Origin: an uncultured Prevotella sp. | Lineage (GTDB): Bacteria > Bacteroidota > Bacteroidia > Bacteroidales > Bacteroidaceae | DNA: 34,197 nt | Assembly (NCBI GenBank): GCA_905235325.1 | Contig: CAJOLE010000009.1 | Span: forward strand, 1-34,197 | Direction: 5' to 3' | Part shown: positions 17,098-24,225 of the stretch, one piece after another | Layout of the letters: each line of letters starts with the position of its first letter | Position numbering within the stretch: the stretch's first letter is position 1 | Position numbers and translations under genes: made by a program | Notes under the pieces: generated by a model | Database searches by the model: none | What the model was told of the DNA's origin: nothing | The model's input: only the letters and a program-made list of their open reading frames with translations

Positions 17098-18236
17098 ACA
17101 ACCTTATGGCAGACGAACAGTCGTCTGTCGCCAGTGGCGAGGGTGGTAGCAAAGATATAGGTGCTGCCACCCTCGCTCAGTTTCAGACGGCGGCGCAGCT
17201 CGGCCACCGTGAGCGGGAAGTTGCGCACGGTGACGTTGGCCTGCGTCAGGCCGTGGAGCGTTTCCTTCAGGTCGCGCTTGTTCATCGTCGTGACGGCATC
17301 AATCTGAAAAGAGCGGCCGGGGAATCCTGCGACAAAATCGCAGGATAGGAAAAGGTGGCTGTCGCGGGCGATGGGGGCGACGCCGTAATGCTGCGAAAGC
17401 TCATCAAAGCAGCCGGCCTTCATGATGGAGGCGTTGGGCTCGTAGAGGTAATGGGGAGAATGGACTGTCTGGGGAGTTGGGGTGGCTTGGGTGGTGGGCT
17501 CAAACACGTGGTCGTCGTTCACGCAGAACAGTCGCCGACCGTTGCCGCCGCCTAACAGCAGCAGCAACTCCTTGCACTCGTTGCCTACCGAGACGATATG
17601 CACCTCGCGGACACAGCGCTCACCAAGATCGCCGACGGCCTTGCGCCAGTCGAGCATCGGCGAGAGCTTCAGGAGCACGTATTGAGCCTTGGCCAAAAGC
17701 AAGTCGCGAAGAGCCAGCACGTCGGGCGTGCAGTCGCTGATGCCGTAGGTTCGTGCGCCGTGGCCGTCGCGCCGGGCCGGGTCAGCGTAAATCACGTCAA
17801 CCGGGGACATTGACAGAAGATAGTCGGCACTGTCGCCACAGACCACCTCGGCCTGGCTAAGCCCCAAGAGCCTGAAATTTTCGCGGGCAATGGCGCAGAG
17901 ATGCTCCTGACGCTCCACATAGACGGCCCGCCCGAAGCCGCGCGCCAGAAACGCGAAGTCGACGCCAAAGCCGCCCGTCAGGTCGACCAGCGTGCTGCCG
18001 GAGCCGACGAGGCGGGACTTGTAGCGCGCCGTCTGCTCGCTGGAGCACTGCTCCATGGAGAGATGCGGCGGGTAGACGATGCCATCGACGGCTGCCCACG
18101 ACGGCAACTTATGCCGGGCAGTCTGTCGGCCAGCTATCTGGTCGAGGGCAAACGGCAAGTCCACCTCAGAGTCTTTCGTCCCCCGAAGCGCCAGCTGCCG
18201 CACGTCGGCCTCAGCATACTGGCGGATAAACGCCAT
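17094..18236 (-). CDS. Class I SAM-dependent methyltransferase, THUMP-like family
   Basis: A predicted nucleic-acid methyltransferase, 380 aa. Motif I is LVDLTGGFGVDF (83-94, Asp85), motif II is VYVERQ, and the catalytic motif is YADPARRD (150-157), a variant of DPPY found in this family. The C-terminal part (KRDLKETLHGLTQANVTVRNFPLTVAELRRRL) resembles the THUMP-like domain. The ATG at 18236 (MAFIRQYAEA) is chosen; a GTG at 18254 would add six residues from a repetitive spacer. A low-complexity insert TTQATPTPQTVHSPHY interrupts the domain near residue 270. It lies 21 nt downstream of the inositol monophosphatase gene, probably as one transcript. The exact RNA target is unknown. Confidence 0.8.
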   Translation of the reverse strand: MAFIRQYAEADVRQLALRGTKDSEVDLPFALDQIAGRQTARHKLPSWAAVDGIVYPPHLSMEQCSSEQTARYKSRLVGSGSTLVDLTGGFGVDFAFLARGFGRAVYVERQEHLCAIARENFRLLGLSQAEVVCGDSADYLLSMSPVDVIYADPARRDGHGARTYGISDCTPDVLALRDLLLAKAQYVLLKLSPMLDWRKAVGDLGERCVREVHIVSVGNECKELLLLLGGGNGRRLFCVNDDHVFEPTTQATPTPQTVHSPHYLYEPNASIMKAGCFDELSQHYGVAPIARDSHLFLSCDFVAGFPGRSFQIDAVTTMNKRDLKETLHGLTQANVTVRNFPLTVAELRRRLKLSEGGSTYIFATTLATGDRRLFVCHKVV

Positions 18237-18257
18237 TGTTGCCTCACTTTTCACTTC

Positions 18258-19049
18258 TCACTCCCCACTTTTCACTACATCAAGCAAGTCCTGGTGGATG
18301 ATACCGTTGGTAGCTACGACGCAGTCGCCCTGCGTAAAGTCGGGCACGCCGTCGTAGTCGGTCACGCGGCCGCCAGCCTCCATCACAATCAGCGCACCGG
18401 CCATGTAGTCCCACCGGCCAATATATTTCTCGACATAGCCGTCAAGCCGTCCTGCCGCCACATAGCACAGCGCAAGCGCCGCCGAGCCAATCATGCGGAC
18501 GCTGGCCGCCCGACCATAGAAGGCATCTATCAGACGATGGACGACGGGGCGGTAGGCATCGCTGTTATAGGGCAGCTGCAGGCAGAGCAGCGCCTCGCCT
18601 ATAGCATGGCTGCCGACGCGGAGGGGCTGGCCGTCCAGCCACGCTCCCCCACCCTGCCAGGCATAGTAGCACTCGCCAGAAGTCACCTCATAGACGACGC
18701 CGAGCACAATCTCGTGGCCGCGACAGAGGGCTATGCTGACGCAGTAGGACGGATATTCGTGGATGAAGTTCGTCGTGCCGTCGAGCGGGTCGACCACCCA
18801 GCAGTACTGCTCGTCGTGATAGACGGCCGACCCCTCCTCGGCGACGAAACCCGCCTCGGGCAGCAGCTCGCGAAGCGCCTCGACAATGAGTTGCTCAGAG
18901 CCTTTGTCGACATACGACACGTAGTCGTGGGCGTGCTTGCGCTCCACCTTATCTTCCTGAAACTTCCTGCGCTTCCCTGCGATATACGCTCCGGCCCGCC
19001 GCGCCACATCGCAGACGGAACGTGTCAATTCACTGAACTGTCTTTCCAT
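18258..19049 (-). CDS. Inositol monophosphatase family protein (SuhB-like)
   Basis: A magnesium-dependent phosphatase of the inositol monophosphatase superfamily, acting on inositol or other sugar phosphates in the cytoplasm. The metal site is formed by VAEEGSA (Glu71/Glu72), VVDPLDGTTNFIH (85-97; Asp87, Asp90) and WDYMAGALIVMEAGG in the C-terminal half, all intact. Length is 263 aa, as expected. It is preceded by TTG-N20-TATTTTTG on the minus strand (TATTTTTG at 19084-19077), so it has its own promoter, divergent from the LD-carboxypeptidase gene. The last codons and the spacer to the methyltransferase gene are built from an 11-bp direct repeat CACTTTTCACT. The physiological substrate is not predictable. 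Confidence 0.9.
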   Translation of the reverse strand: MERQFSELTRSVCDVARRAGAYIAGKRRKFQEDKVERKHAHDYVSYVDKGSEQLIVEALRELLPEAGFVAEEGSAVYHDEQYCWVVDPLDGTTNFIHEYPSYCVSIALCRGHEIVLGVVYEVTSGECYYAWQGGGAWLDGQPLRVGSHAIGEALLCLQLPYNSDAYRPVVHRLIDAFYGRAASVRMIGSAALALCYVAAGRLDGYVEKYIGRWDYMAGALIVMEAGGRVTDYDGVPDFTQGDCVVATNGIIHQDLLDVVKSGE

Positions 19050-19076
19050 TATATACCTTTTATCTTATTCTGAGTG

Positions 19077-19136
19077 CAAAAATAGTAAAAACTTGTCAAC
19101 GGCGCAATAAAATAAGAGAAAATATGCTTACCTTTG
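19077..19136. promoter_or_regulatory. Divergent promoters: inositol monophosphatase and LD-carboxypeptidase
   Basis: The minus strand has TTG at 19107-19105 and TATTTTTG at 19084-19077, 20 bp apart. The plus strand has TACCTTTG at 19129-19136, 32 nt before the ATG at 19169. The plus-strand -7 box falls inside the longer upstream open frame that starts at 19124, which supports the later start for the carboxypeptidase. Confidence 0.6.
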
Positions 19137-19168
19137 CAATCAATTATGAATTTATACGCGCAAGAAAG

Positions 19169-20158
19169 ATGCGAACCGTTCTACTGCTGCTGCTGACGAC
19201 AAGCCTGGAACTGACCCTGACGGCACAACGCCCGATGGTAATGCCGGCGGCCCTGAAGGCCGGCGACACGATAGCCGTGCTGTCACCGTCGTCGACGCCC
19301 GATGCCGAGACGGTAGAACGGGGCTGCGACGCGCTCCGCGAGTGGGGCTACGTGCCCGTCGTCGGGCCGCACGCCCTCAGCCGCTATCACGGCTTCGCGG
19401 GCACGCCCCAGCAGCGCACGTCGGACCTGCTCTGGGCCCTGCAGGACTCTACGGTGCGCGCCATCATGTGTACGCGCGGGGGCGACGGTGCCGTCCAGCT
19501 GCTGCGCCGCATCCCGCTGGAGGTCTTCGCCCGCCATCCCAAATGGCTCATCGGCTTCAGCGACGTGACGGCCCTCCACAGTGCTGAGGTGTCGGCTGGC
19601 GTGATGAGCATCCACGGCTCCATGTGCGACGGCATAGCCGCCCGTGGCGAGCGCGACTCCGTGAACGCCGTCATGCAGCGTCTGCTGCAGGGCGAGCTGC
19701 CCAGCTATTCGGTCCCTGCCCATCCGCTCAACCAGCCCGGCAAGGCCATCGGCCGGCTGGTCGGCGGCAATCTGTCGGTGTTCTGCGGACTGGCAGGCTC
19801 AGACTACGACTTCCTGAACCGCGCCGACGAGGGCCTGATACTCTTCATCGAGGACACGCAGGAGTCGATGACGAAGGTAGACCGCCTGCTCCACCTCATC
19901 GAGATTCGCGGCATCCTGCCAAAGCTCCGAGGCATCATCGTGGGCCACTTCTCGAAATACAAGACTCAGGAGAACGGCTTTGCCGATATGTACGACATGC
20001 TGCACGAGTACCTGCAGTACTACCCGATACCCGTCTGCTACGACTTCCCCGTGGGGCACCACAGCGGGCAGAACCTCCCGATGGTGGAAGGCTGCCGCGT
20101 CAGCCTGAAGGTGGACGGGAACGGAACCCAGATTGTATTTGAACCAGAACCAAAATAG
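19169..20158 (+). CDS. LD-carboxypeptidase (peptidase family S66)
   Basis: It removes the terminal D-alanine from murein tetrapeptides during cell-wall recycling. The catalytic triad is recognisable: Ser131 in GFSDVTALH, Glu228 in LFIEDT and His297 in GHHSGQNLPMVEG. CTRGGDGAVQLL (101-112) is the conserved substrate-side block. The ATG at 19169 is chosen because it begins a signal-peptide-like segment (MRTVLLLLLTTSLELTLTAQ). An earlier ATG at 19124 overlaps the promoter. Many LdcA enzymes are cytoplasmic, so a leader here suggests a periplasmic form, as seen in Bacteroidota. Length is 329 aa. Ten nt separate it from the M64 peptidase gene, so the two form an operon. Confidence 0.9.
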   Translation: MRTVLLLLLTTSLELTLTAQRPMVMPAALKAGDTIAVLSPSSTPDAETVERGCDALREWGYVPVVGPHALSRYHGFAGTPQQRTSDLLWALQDSTVRAIMCTRGGDGAVQLLRRIPLEVFARHPKWLIGFSDVTALHSAEVSAGVMSIHGSMCDGIAARGERDSVNAVMQRLLQGELPSYSVPAHPLNQPGKAIGRLVGGNLSVFCGLAGSDYDFLNRADEGLILFIEDTQESMTKVDRLLHLIEIRGILPKLRGIIVGHFSKYKTQENGFADMYDMLHEYLQYYPIPVCYDFPVGHHSGQNLPMVEGCRVSLKVDGNGTQIVFEPEPK

Positions 20159-20168
20159 GAGACAAGCC

Positions 20169-21431
20169 ATGAAGAGACTACTACTTCTACTCGTCGTCGC
20201 GCTGACGACCGCCGGCAAGGCATCCGCACAGGACGGCATCGACTTCGACACCTACTTCGAGGACCGCACGCTGAGACTCGACTACGTGTTTGCGGGCAAC
20301 AACCGCGAGCAGCACATCTTCTTCGAACATGCCTACGCGACGCCGCGCTGGGCCGGCCGCCGCAGCCGGCTGGCCGAAATACCGCTGCGTGGCAACGGGC
20401 AGGTGAAGCTGAGCGACCCTGCCACGGGGCGCCTGCTCTACGTCCACACCTTCTCGACGCTGTTCCAGGAGTGGCAGGTCACCGAGGAAGCCACGAAGGT
20501 GAAGAAGGCTTTTGAGTCGAGCTACAACGTGCCCTACCCCAAGCAGCCGGTAGACATCACCGTCACGCTGACCGACGTCCACAACCGGGTGGTGGGCGAG
20601 CTGACCCACACCATCGACCCCGCCGACATCCTCATACGCCCCGCCGGCGAGAACGGCATTCCCCACCGCTATATATGGTCGCCCGACAGCGTGCCCGACC
20701 TGACGCGCTGCATCGACCTGGCCATCGTGGCCGAGGGCTACACCGAGGCCGAGACCGGCAAGTTCTACAACGACTGCCAGCGGGCCGTCGACGCACTGTT
20801 CGCCCACGAGCCGTTCACGACGCTGAAGAGCCGCTTCAACGTCGTGGCCGTCGCCCCGGCCTCGCTCGACGGCGGTGCCAGCGTGCCCCGGCACCACCAG
20901 TGGAGCCGCACGCCCGTCGGCACCCACTACGACACGTTCTACACCGACCGCTACCTGATGACGCAGGACATCCACCGCCTCTACGACGTGCTGTCGTGCG
21001 TACCCTTCGAGCATATCATCGTGCTGGTAAACAGCAGCATCTACGGCGGCGGGGGCATCTACAACCAGGTGCTCGTCACCACCAGCGACCACCCGACGTT
21101 CCGCGAGGTGCTGGTCCACGAGTTCGGCCACAGCTACGCCGGACTGGGCGACGAATACTTCTACGACGACGCCTACGAGACCTCCTACCCCGCCGACACC
21201 GAGCCGTGGGAGCCAAACCTGACGACGAAGGCAGACTTCGCGCAGAAGTGGGCCGACATGCTGCCCGACCCCACCGGCCGCGTAGGGCTCTTCGAGGGCG
21301 GCGGCTACCAGTCGAAGGGCGTCTGGCGGCCCAGCGAAGACTGCCGGATGAAGACCAACGAGGCCGAGTTCTTCTGCCCCGTCTGCGACCGTGCCATCCG
21401 CCGCATCACCGATTTCTATACGAGCCGCTGA
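20169..21431 (+). CDS. M64 family metallopeptidase (IgA peptidase M64-like)
   Basis: A secreted zinc peptidase. Signal peptide MKRLLLLLVVALTTAGKASAQ supports the ATG at 20169 over an earlier one at 20133. The zinc site is VLVHEFGHSYAGLGDEYFYDD, with His317, Glu318 and His321 and the GLGDE turn of this family. The C-terminal block NEAEFFCPVCDRAI has a conserved Cys pair. An N-terminal beta-rich M64 N domain precedes the catalytic part. At 420 aa it is full length. The family is named for an immunoglobulin A protease of a gut Clostridium; most Bacteroidota members are uncharacterised, so IgA cleavage should not be assumed. It is second in an operon with the LD-carboxypeptidase. Confidence 0.9.
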   Translation: MKRLLLLLVVALTTAGKASAQDGIDFDTYFEDRTLRLDYVFAGNNREQHIFFEHAYATPRWAGRRSRLAEIPLRGNGQVKLSDPATGRLLYVHTFSTLFQEWQVTEEATKVKKAFESSYNVPYPKQPVDITVTLTDVHNRVVGELTHTIDPADILIRPAGENGIPHRYIWSPDSVPDLTRCIDLAIVAEGYTEAETGKFYNDCQRAVDALFAHEPFTTLKSRFNVVAVAPASLDGGASVPRHHQWSRTPVGTHYDTFYTDRYLMTQDIHRLYDVLSCVPFEHIIVLVNSSIYGGGGIYNQVLVTTSDHPTFREVLVHEFGHSYAGLGDEYFYDDAYETSYPADTEPWEPNLTTKADFAQKWADMLPDPTGRVGLFEGGGYQSKGVWRPSEDCRMKTNEAEFFCPVCDRAIRRITDFYTSR

Positions 21432-21503
21432 GAAATGGCCGCTTTTTCCACTAAAAGCCAGATGATTTTTTGCAAAAACGAAAAAAAATGACGAAACGTG
21501 GTC

Positions 21504-21530
21504 ATTGTTTTCGCAAAAAAGGTTATCTTT
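21504..21530 (+). promoter_or_regulatory. Promoter of the histidine-kinase-like gene
   Basis: TATCTTTG at 21523-21530 matches the -7 box, with TTG at 21504-21506 (16 bp spacing, slightly short). The ATG follows 41 nt downstream. The 140-nt gap from the M64 stop has A/T-rich stretches but no clear terminator hairpin. Confidence 0.55.
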
Positions 21531-21571
21531 GCACACAGAAATGAATTATTAACAGCTAACGACATACTACA

Positions 21572-23077
21572 ATGAACAGAAAGTTTCTTGTCTTACTCTC
21601 AAGCCTGCTCCTGACCGTCACATTCGCCGCCGCACAGGAGGCGCAGAAGAGTGAGCTGCAGCAAAAGGCCGAGGCTTTTGACCAGCAAAAGGAGATTGCA
21701 AAGGCCCGCTCTACGTTTATCCACGCTTTTAACGACTATGCCGCCAAGGGGCAGATGAAGCCGGGAGTGGAGTGCGCCGCCCGGGCCGCAGCGCTCTACT
21801 ATAAGGAGAACTACTATAAGGAGGCCTTCGACCTGCTGCGCCTGGCCGACCAGAACATCGACGGCAGCCAGCTTGACGGCAGCGGAAAGGCCGCGCTGCA
21901 CTACCTGACGACCAAGGAGCGTATGCAGATGTATATCAAGCTGCGCCGCTCGCCCAGCGCCGTCGAGCAGTTAGGCCGGATGGAGGCCTTCGCCAGCCAG
22001 TCGGGCGACGAGGGCATCAAGGACGACCTGCTCTACAGCAAGGCCATCTACTACTACACGTTCGGGATGAACGCGCAGGGCAACGCCCTGTTCAAGCAGA
22101 TAGCCGACAAGCTGACCCGGCAGAAAGAGTACGACAAGGTGGACGAGGTGTACCAGACGCTCATTGAAAGCGGCCGCAAGTCGGGAAATGCCAACATGGT
22201 GGCGCAGTCGTATAACAGCTACATCGCATGGAAGGACTCGGCAAACGCCCAGAAGGTTGCCGACGAAATCAACGCGCTGAAGGAGCAGATTGCCACCCAG
22301 GAGGCAACCATTGCCGACAAAGACAGCTCGCTCACCACGCGCTGGGTCACCATCGTCGGCCTCGGCATCCTGGCCCTGGCCCTGGCCGCCGCACTGGCTG
22401 TCGGCGCCGTCGTGCTGCTGCGCTATATGCTGCTGAGCCGCAAGCAGAAAGGCGTCATCCAGCTGGCCAACGAGAGCAACGCCCTGAAGGCCAAGTTTAT
22501 CAGCAACATCTCGGCCCAGATGGCCCCTACCCTGCAGAAGTTAGACAGCCGCCAGCCCGAAGTGAAGGCCCTGCTCGACTTCACCAGCCATATCCAGACG
22601 CTGTCGGAGATAGAGAACGCGGCCGACGACGCCCTTGAGAAGGCTGACACGCCGATACAGCCCTACTGCGAAGAGATGATCGGCAAGATTCGCAACAAGG
22701 TGAAGCCCGGCGTCGTCCTGACGGTGGACGCACCGAAGATGAGCGCTCAGCTCAATAAAGAATACGTGACGCACATCGTGGGCCACCTGCTCGACAATGC
22801 CGCCGAGTACACCCCCGAGGGCGGAACCATCAAACTGACGTTCAAGAAGCGCGGGCCGCGCACCAACCAGTTTATGGTGGCTGACTCCGGCTGCGGCATT
22901 GCGGAGGAGAAGCGCGAGGACATCTTCAAGCCGTTCCTCGAAGTACACGACCTGACAAAGGGCGACGGCCTCGGGCTGCCCATCTGCAAGCAGATGGCGC
23001 TGAAGATGAACGGCGACCTGACCATCGACCCAGACTACAGCAAAGGCACCCGCTTCGTGCTTGAACTGCATACATGA
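21572..23077 (+). CDS. Membrane sensor kinase-like protein: TPR-like sensor and HATPase domain, H-box histidine missing
   Basis: 501 aa: signal peptide (MNRKFLVLLSSLLLTVTFAAAQ), a helical TPR-like periplasmic region (about 25-250), one transmembrane segment (258-286) and a cytoplasmic kinase-like module. The ATPase is complete: N box HLLDNAAEYTPEGG (405-418, Asn409), G1 DSGCGI (438-443) and G2 GDGLGLPICKQM (464-475). The dimerisation segment reads KAKFISNISAQMAPTLQKL, where active kinases have S-H-E-x-x-T-P-L, so the phospho-acceptor His is replaced by Ala315. It cannot autophosphorylate in the usual way. It may act as a phosphatase or ATP-dependent scaffold, or phosphorylate elsewhere. There is no adjacent response regulator gene. 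It is monocistronic. Confidence 0.8.
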   Translation: MNRKFLVLLSSLLLTVTFAAAQEAQKSELQQKAEAFDQQKEIAKARSTFIHAFNDYAAKGQMKPGVECAARAAALYYKENYYKEAFDLLRLADQNIDGSQLDGSGKAALHYLTTKERMQMYIKLRRSPSAVEQLGRMEAFASQSGDEGIKDDLLYSKAIYYYTFGMNAQGNALFKQIADKLTRQKEYDKVDEVYQTLIESGRKSGNANMVAQSYNSYIAWKDSANAQKVADEINALKEQIATQEATIADKDSSLTTRWVTIVGLGILALALAAALAVGAVVLLRYMLLSRKQKGVIQLANESNALKAKFISNISAQMAPTLQKLDSRQPEVKALLDFTSHIQTLSEIENAADDALEKADTPIQPYCEEMIGKIRNKVKPGVVLTVDAPKMSAQLNKEYVTHIVGHLLDNAAEYTPEGGTIKLTFKKRGPRTNQFMVADSGCGIAEEKREDIFKPFLEVHDLTKGDGLGLPICKQMALKMNGDLTIDPDYSKGTRFVLELHT

Positions 23078-23080
23078 TAA

Positions 23081-23117
23081 AGCCCGGCCTGCAGAGCCGG
23101 GCTCGTCCCGGCTCTGC
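23081..23117. terminator. Two alternative hairpins between convergent genes
   Basis: AGCCCGGC (23081-23088) pairs with GCCGGGCT (23096-23103). Alternatively GCAGAGCCGGG (23091-23101) pairs with CCCGGCTCTGC (23107-23117), an 11-bp stem with a 5-nt loop. The two share bases, so only one can form. They lie just after the kinase-like gene stop and before the lipoprotein gene stop on the other strand. No U-run follows on either strand, so terminator function is a guess. Confidence 0.4.
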
Positions 23118-23158
23118 CGCTGGGCATGGCCGGAATTTCTCATTTCGTCGTCTTAGGG

Positions 23159-23623
23159 TCACATATCTTCGGGCAGTCCTAACTCCGCCTTCAGGGAGTC
23201 GCCCCATGCCTCGTCGTCCAAGACGGCCTTGCCGTTAGCGGTTGACTTGGCTATTTTCTCAAACTCACCCATCAGCTTATCAAGGGGCTTGAATTCCTCA
23301 TCAAGTTCCTTCGACTTCAGCAGGATTTCAGCTGCTTTTTCGGGATTCTCGTCTATCGCCGTCAGAATATCGGCGAACTTCTTGAGGGTGGGCGAAAGGG
23401 CAATCATCAGGCTCCTGGTGTTATCCTTCCACTCGTCGACACTCCAGTTTGCACCCTCGGCCTTGGCCTTGGCCACAATCTCCTCGGCGGTGGGCTGCTT
23501 GGTTTCCACTTGCTCGGCCTCAGCCTGGTCGGCCGGGGCGGGAGCCTCACTCTTCTGCTTGCACGAGGTCACGCCCAAGGCCATGACGACGGCAACGACA
23601 AAAACTTGAAAAATTTTCTTCAT
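23159..23623 (-). CDS. Small lipoprotein of unknown function
   Basis: 154 aa from the ATG at 23623; an upstream in-frame ATG at 23653 would lie across the promoter. The lipoprotein signal is MKKIFQVFVVAVVMALGVTSC, with Cys21 as the lipidation site. A Pro/Ala/Glu-rich spacer (to about residue 45) follows, then an acidic, mainly helical domain (SVDEWKDNTRSLMIALSPTLKKF and a Lys/Glu-rich second half). No enzyme motif is visible. It should sit on the periplasmic side of the inner or outer membrane. A TATATTTG -7 box at 23658-23651 lies about 28 nt upstream. It is convergent with the kinase-like gene. I do not recognise the family. Confidence 0.75.
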   Translation of the reverse strand: MKKIFQVFVVAVVMALGVTSCKQKSEAPAPADQAEAEQVETKQPTAEEIVAKAKAEGANWSVDEWKDNTRSLMIALSPTLKKFADILTAIDENPEKAAEILLKSKELDEEFKPLDKLMGEFEKIAKSTANGKAVLDDEAWGDSLKAELGLPEDM

Positions 23624-23791
23624 AACGTTAATTGTTTCGGGTTCAGAGTGCAAATATAGCGAATAAAACGGCTGCCGCCTTTAGGCGTTAAGGATTTTTA
23701 ACTATAAATTGAGACTCTGGCGCGGCGGCGTGGCCCTGCCGACGCCGACGGGGAACTGGCTGCGAAGGGCCCATACGCTGTATAATTGAGA

Positions 23792-24121
23792 ATCGCAGGA
23801 GATAACCTACACTTCCTACACTCCCTACACCCGGCAGGTGTAGGGAGTGTAGGAAGTGTAGGATAAAACCTGCGAATAACAACTATATATGCAAAAAAAG
23901 CGGTTTCATCGGGAAAAATCGCACTCCTTGCCCACCTTCGGAGGGGGGAACCGACACCTGAACCGACACCTGTGGTTAGAGGTTGAAGGTTGAGGTGGAA
24001 GGTTGGAGGTGGAAGGTTGGAGGTGGAGGTTGGAGGTTGAAGGTTGATGGGCTGAATGGGAAAAAGCGGCGGGTCTTGCGGAAAAGGCGGCGGGTTTTGG
24101 GCAAAAGGCGGCGGGTTTTGC
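23792..24121 (-). repeat. Composite intergenic repeat element, copy B
   Basis: The same modules as copy A, in reverse orientation. Reading the minus strand: three 21-bp units (24119-24099, 24098-24078, 24077-24057), then the CCCATTCAGCCCATCAACCT block. The CAACCT-type tract is expanded by about 54 nt relative to A (roughly 24040-23973). Two 12-mers follow (23972-23949), then the conserved block (23919-23879). The hairpin has 26-bp perfect arms (23806-23831 with 23837-23862, 5-nt loop). An outer TCGCAGG/CCTGCGA pairing (23793-23799 with 23869-23875) extends the stem. It occupies most of the 602-nt gap between the secDF terminator and the lipoprotein promoter; the remaining 130 nt or so (23659-23791) show nothing recognisable. 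No transposase is present. Confidence 0.85.
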
Positions 24122-24159
24122 CGACGGAGTGTCGTCGAACATTGTTATCCGTATAGCCG

Positions 24160-24192
24160 AAAAAAGCCAGGCTCCTACTTGTGGAGCCTGGC
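24160..24192 (-). terminator. Rho-independent terminator of secDF
   Basis: On the minus strand a perfect 10-bp stem, GCCAGGCTCC (24192-24183) with GGAGCCTGGC (24175-24166), has a 7-nt loop. It is followed directly by six T residues (24165-24160). It starts 34 nt after the secDF stop. Confidence 0.9.
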
Positions 24193-24225
24193 CTTGATAT
24201 GTGAGTGATGCGTTGTCAGACCTGC

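Noticed and set aside
20187..21536. 449-codon minus-strand frame
   Set aside because: Shadow of the M64 peptidase gene, with no start signal or domain; it also crosses the promoter of the kinase-like gene.
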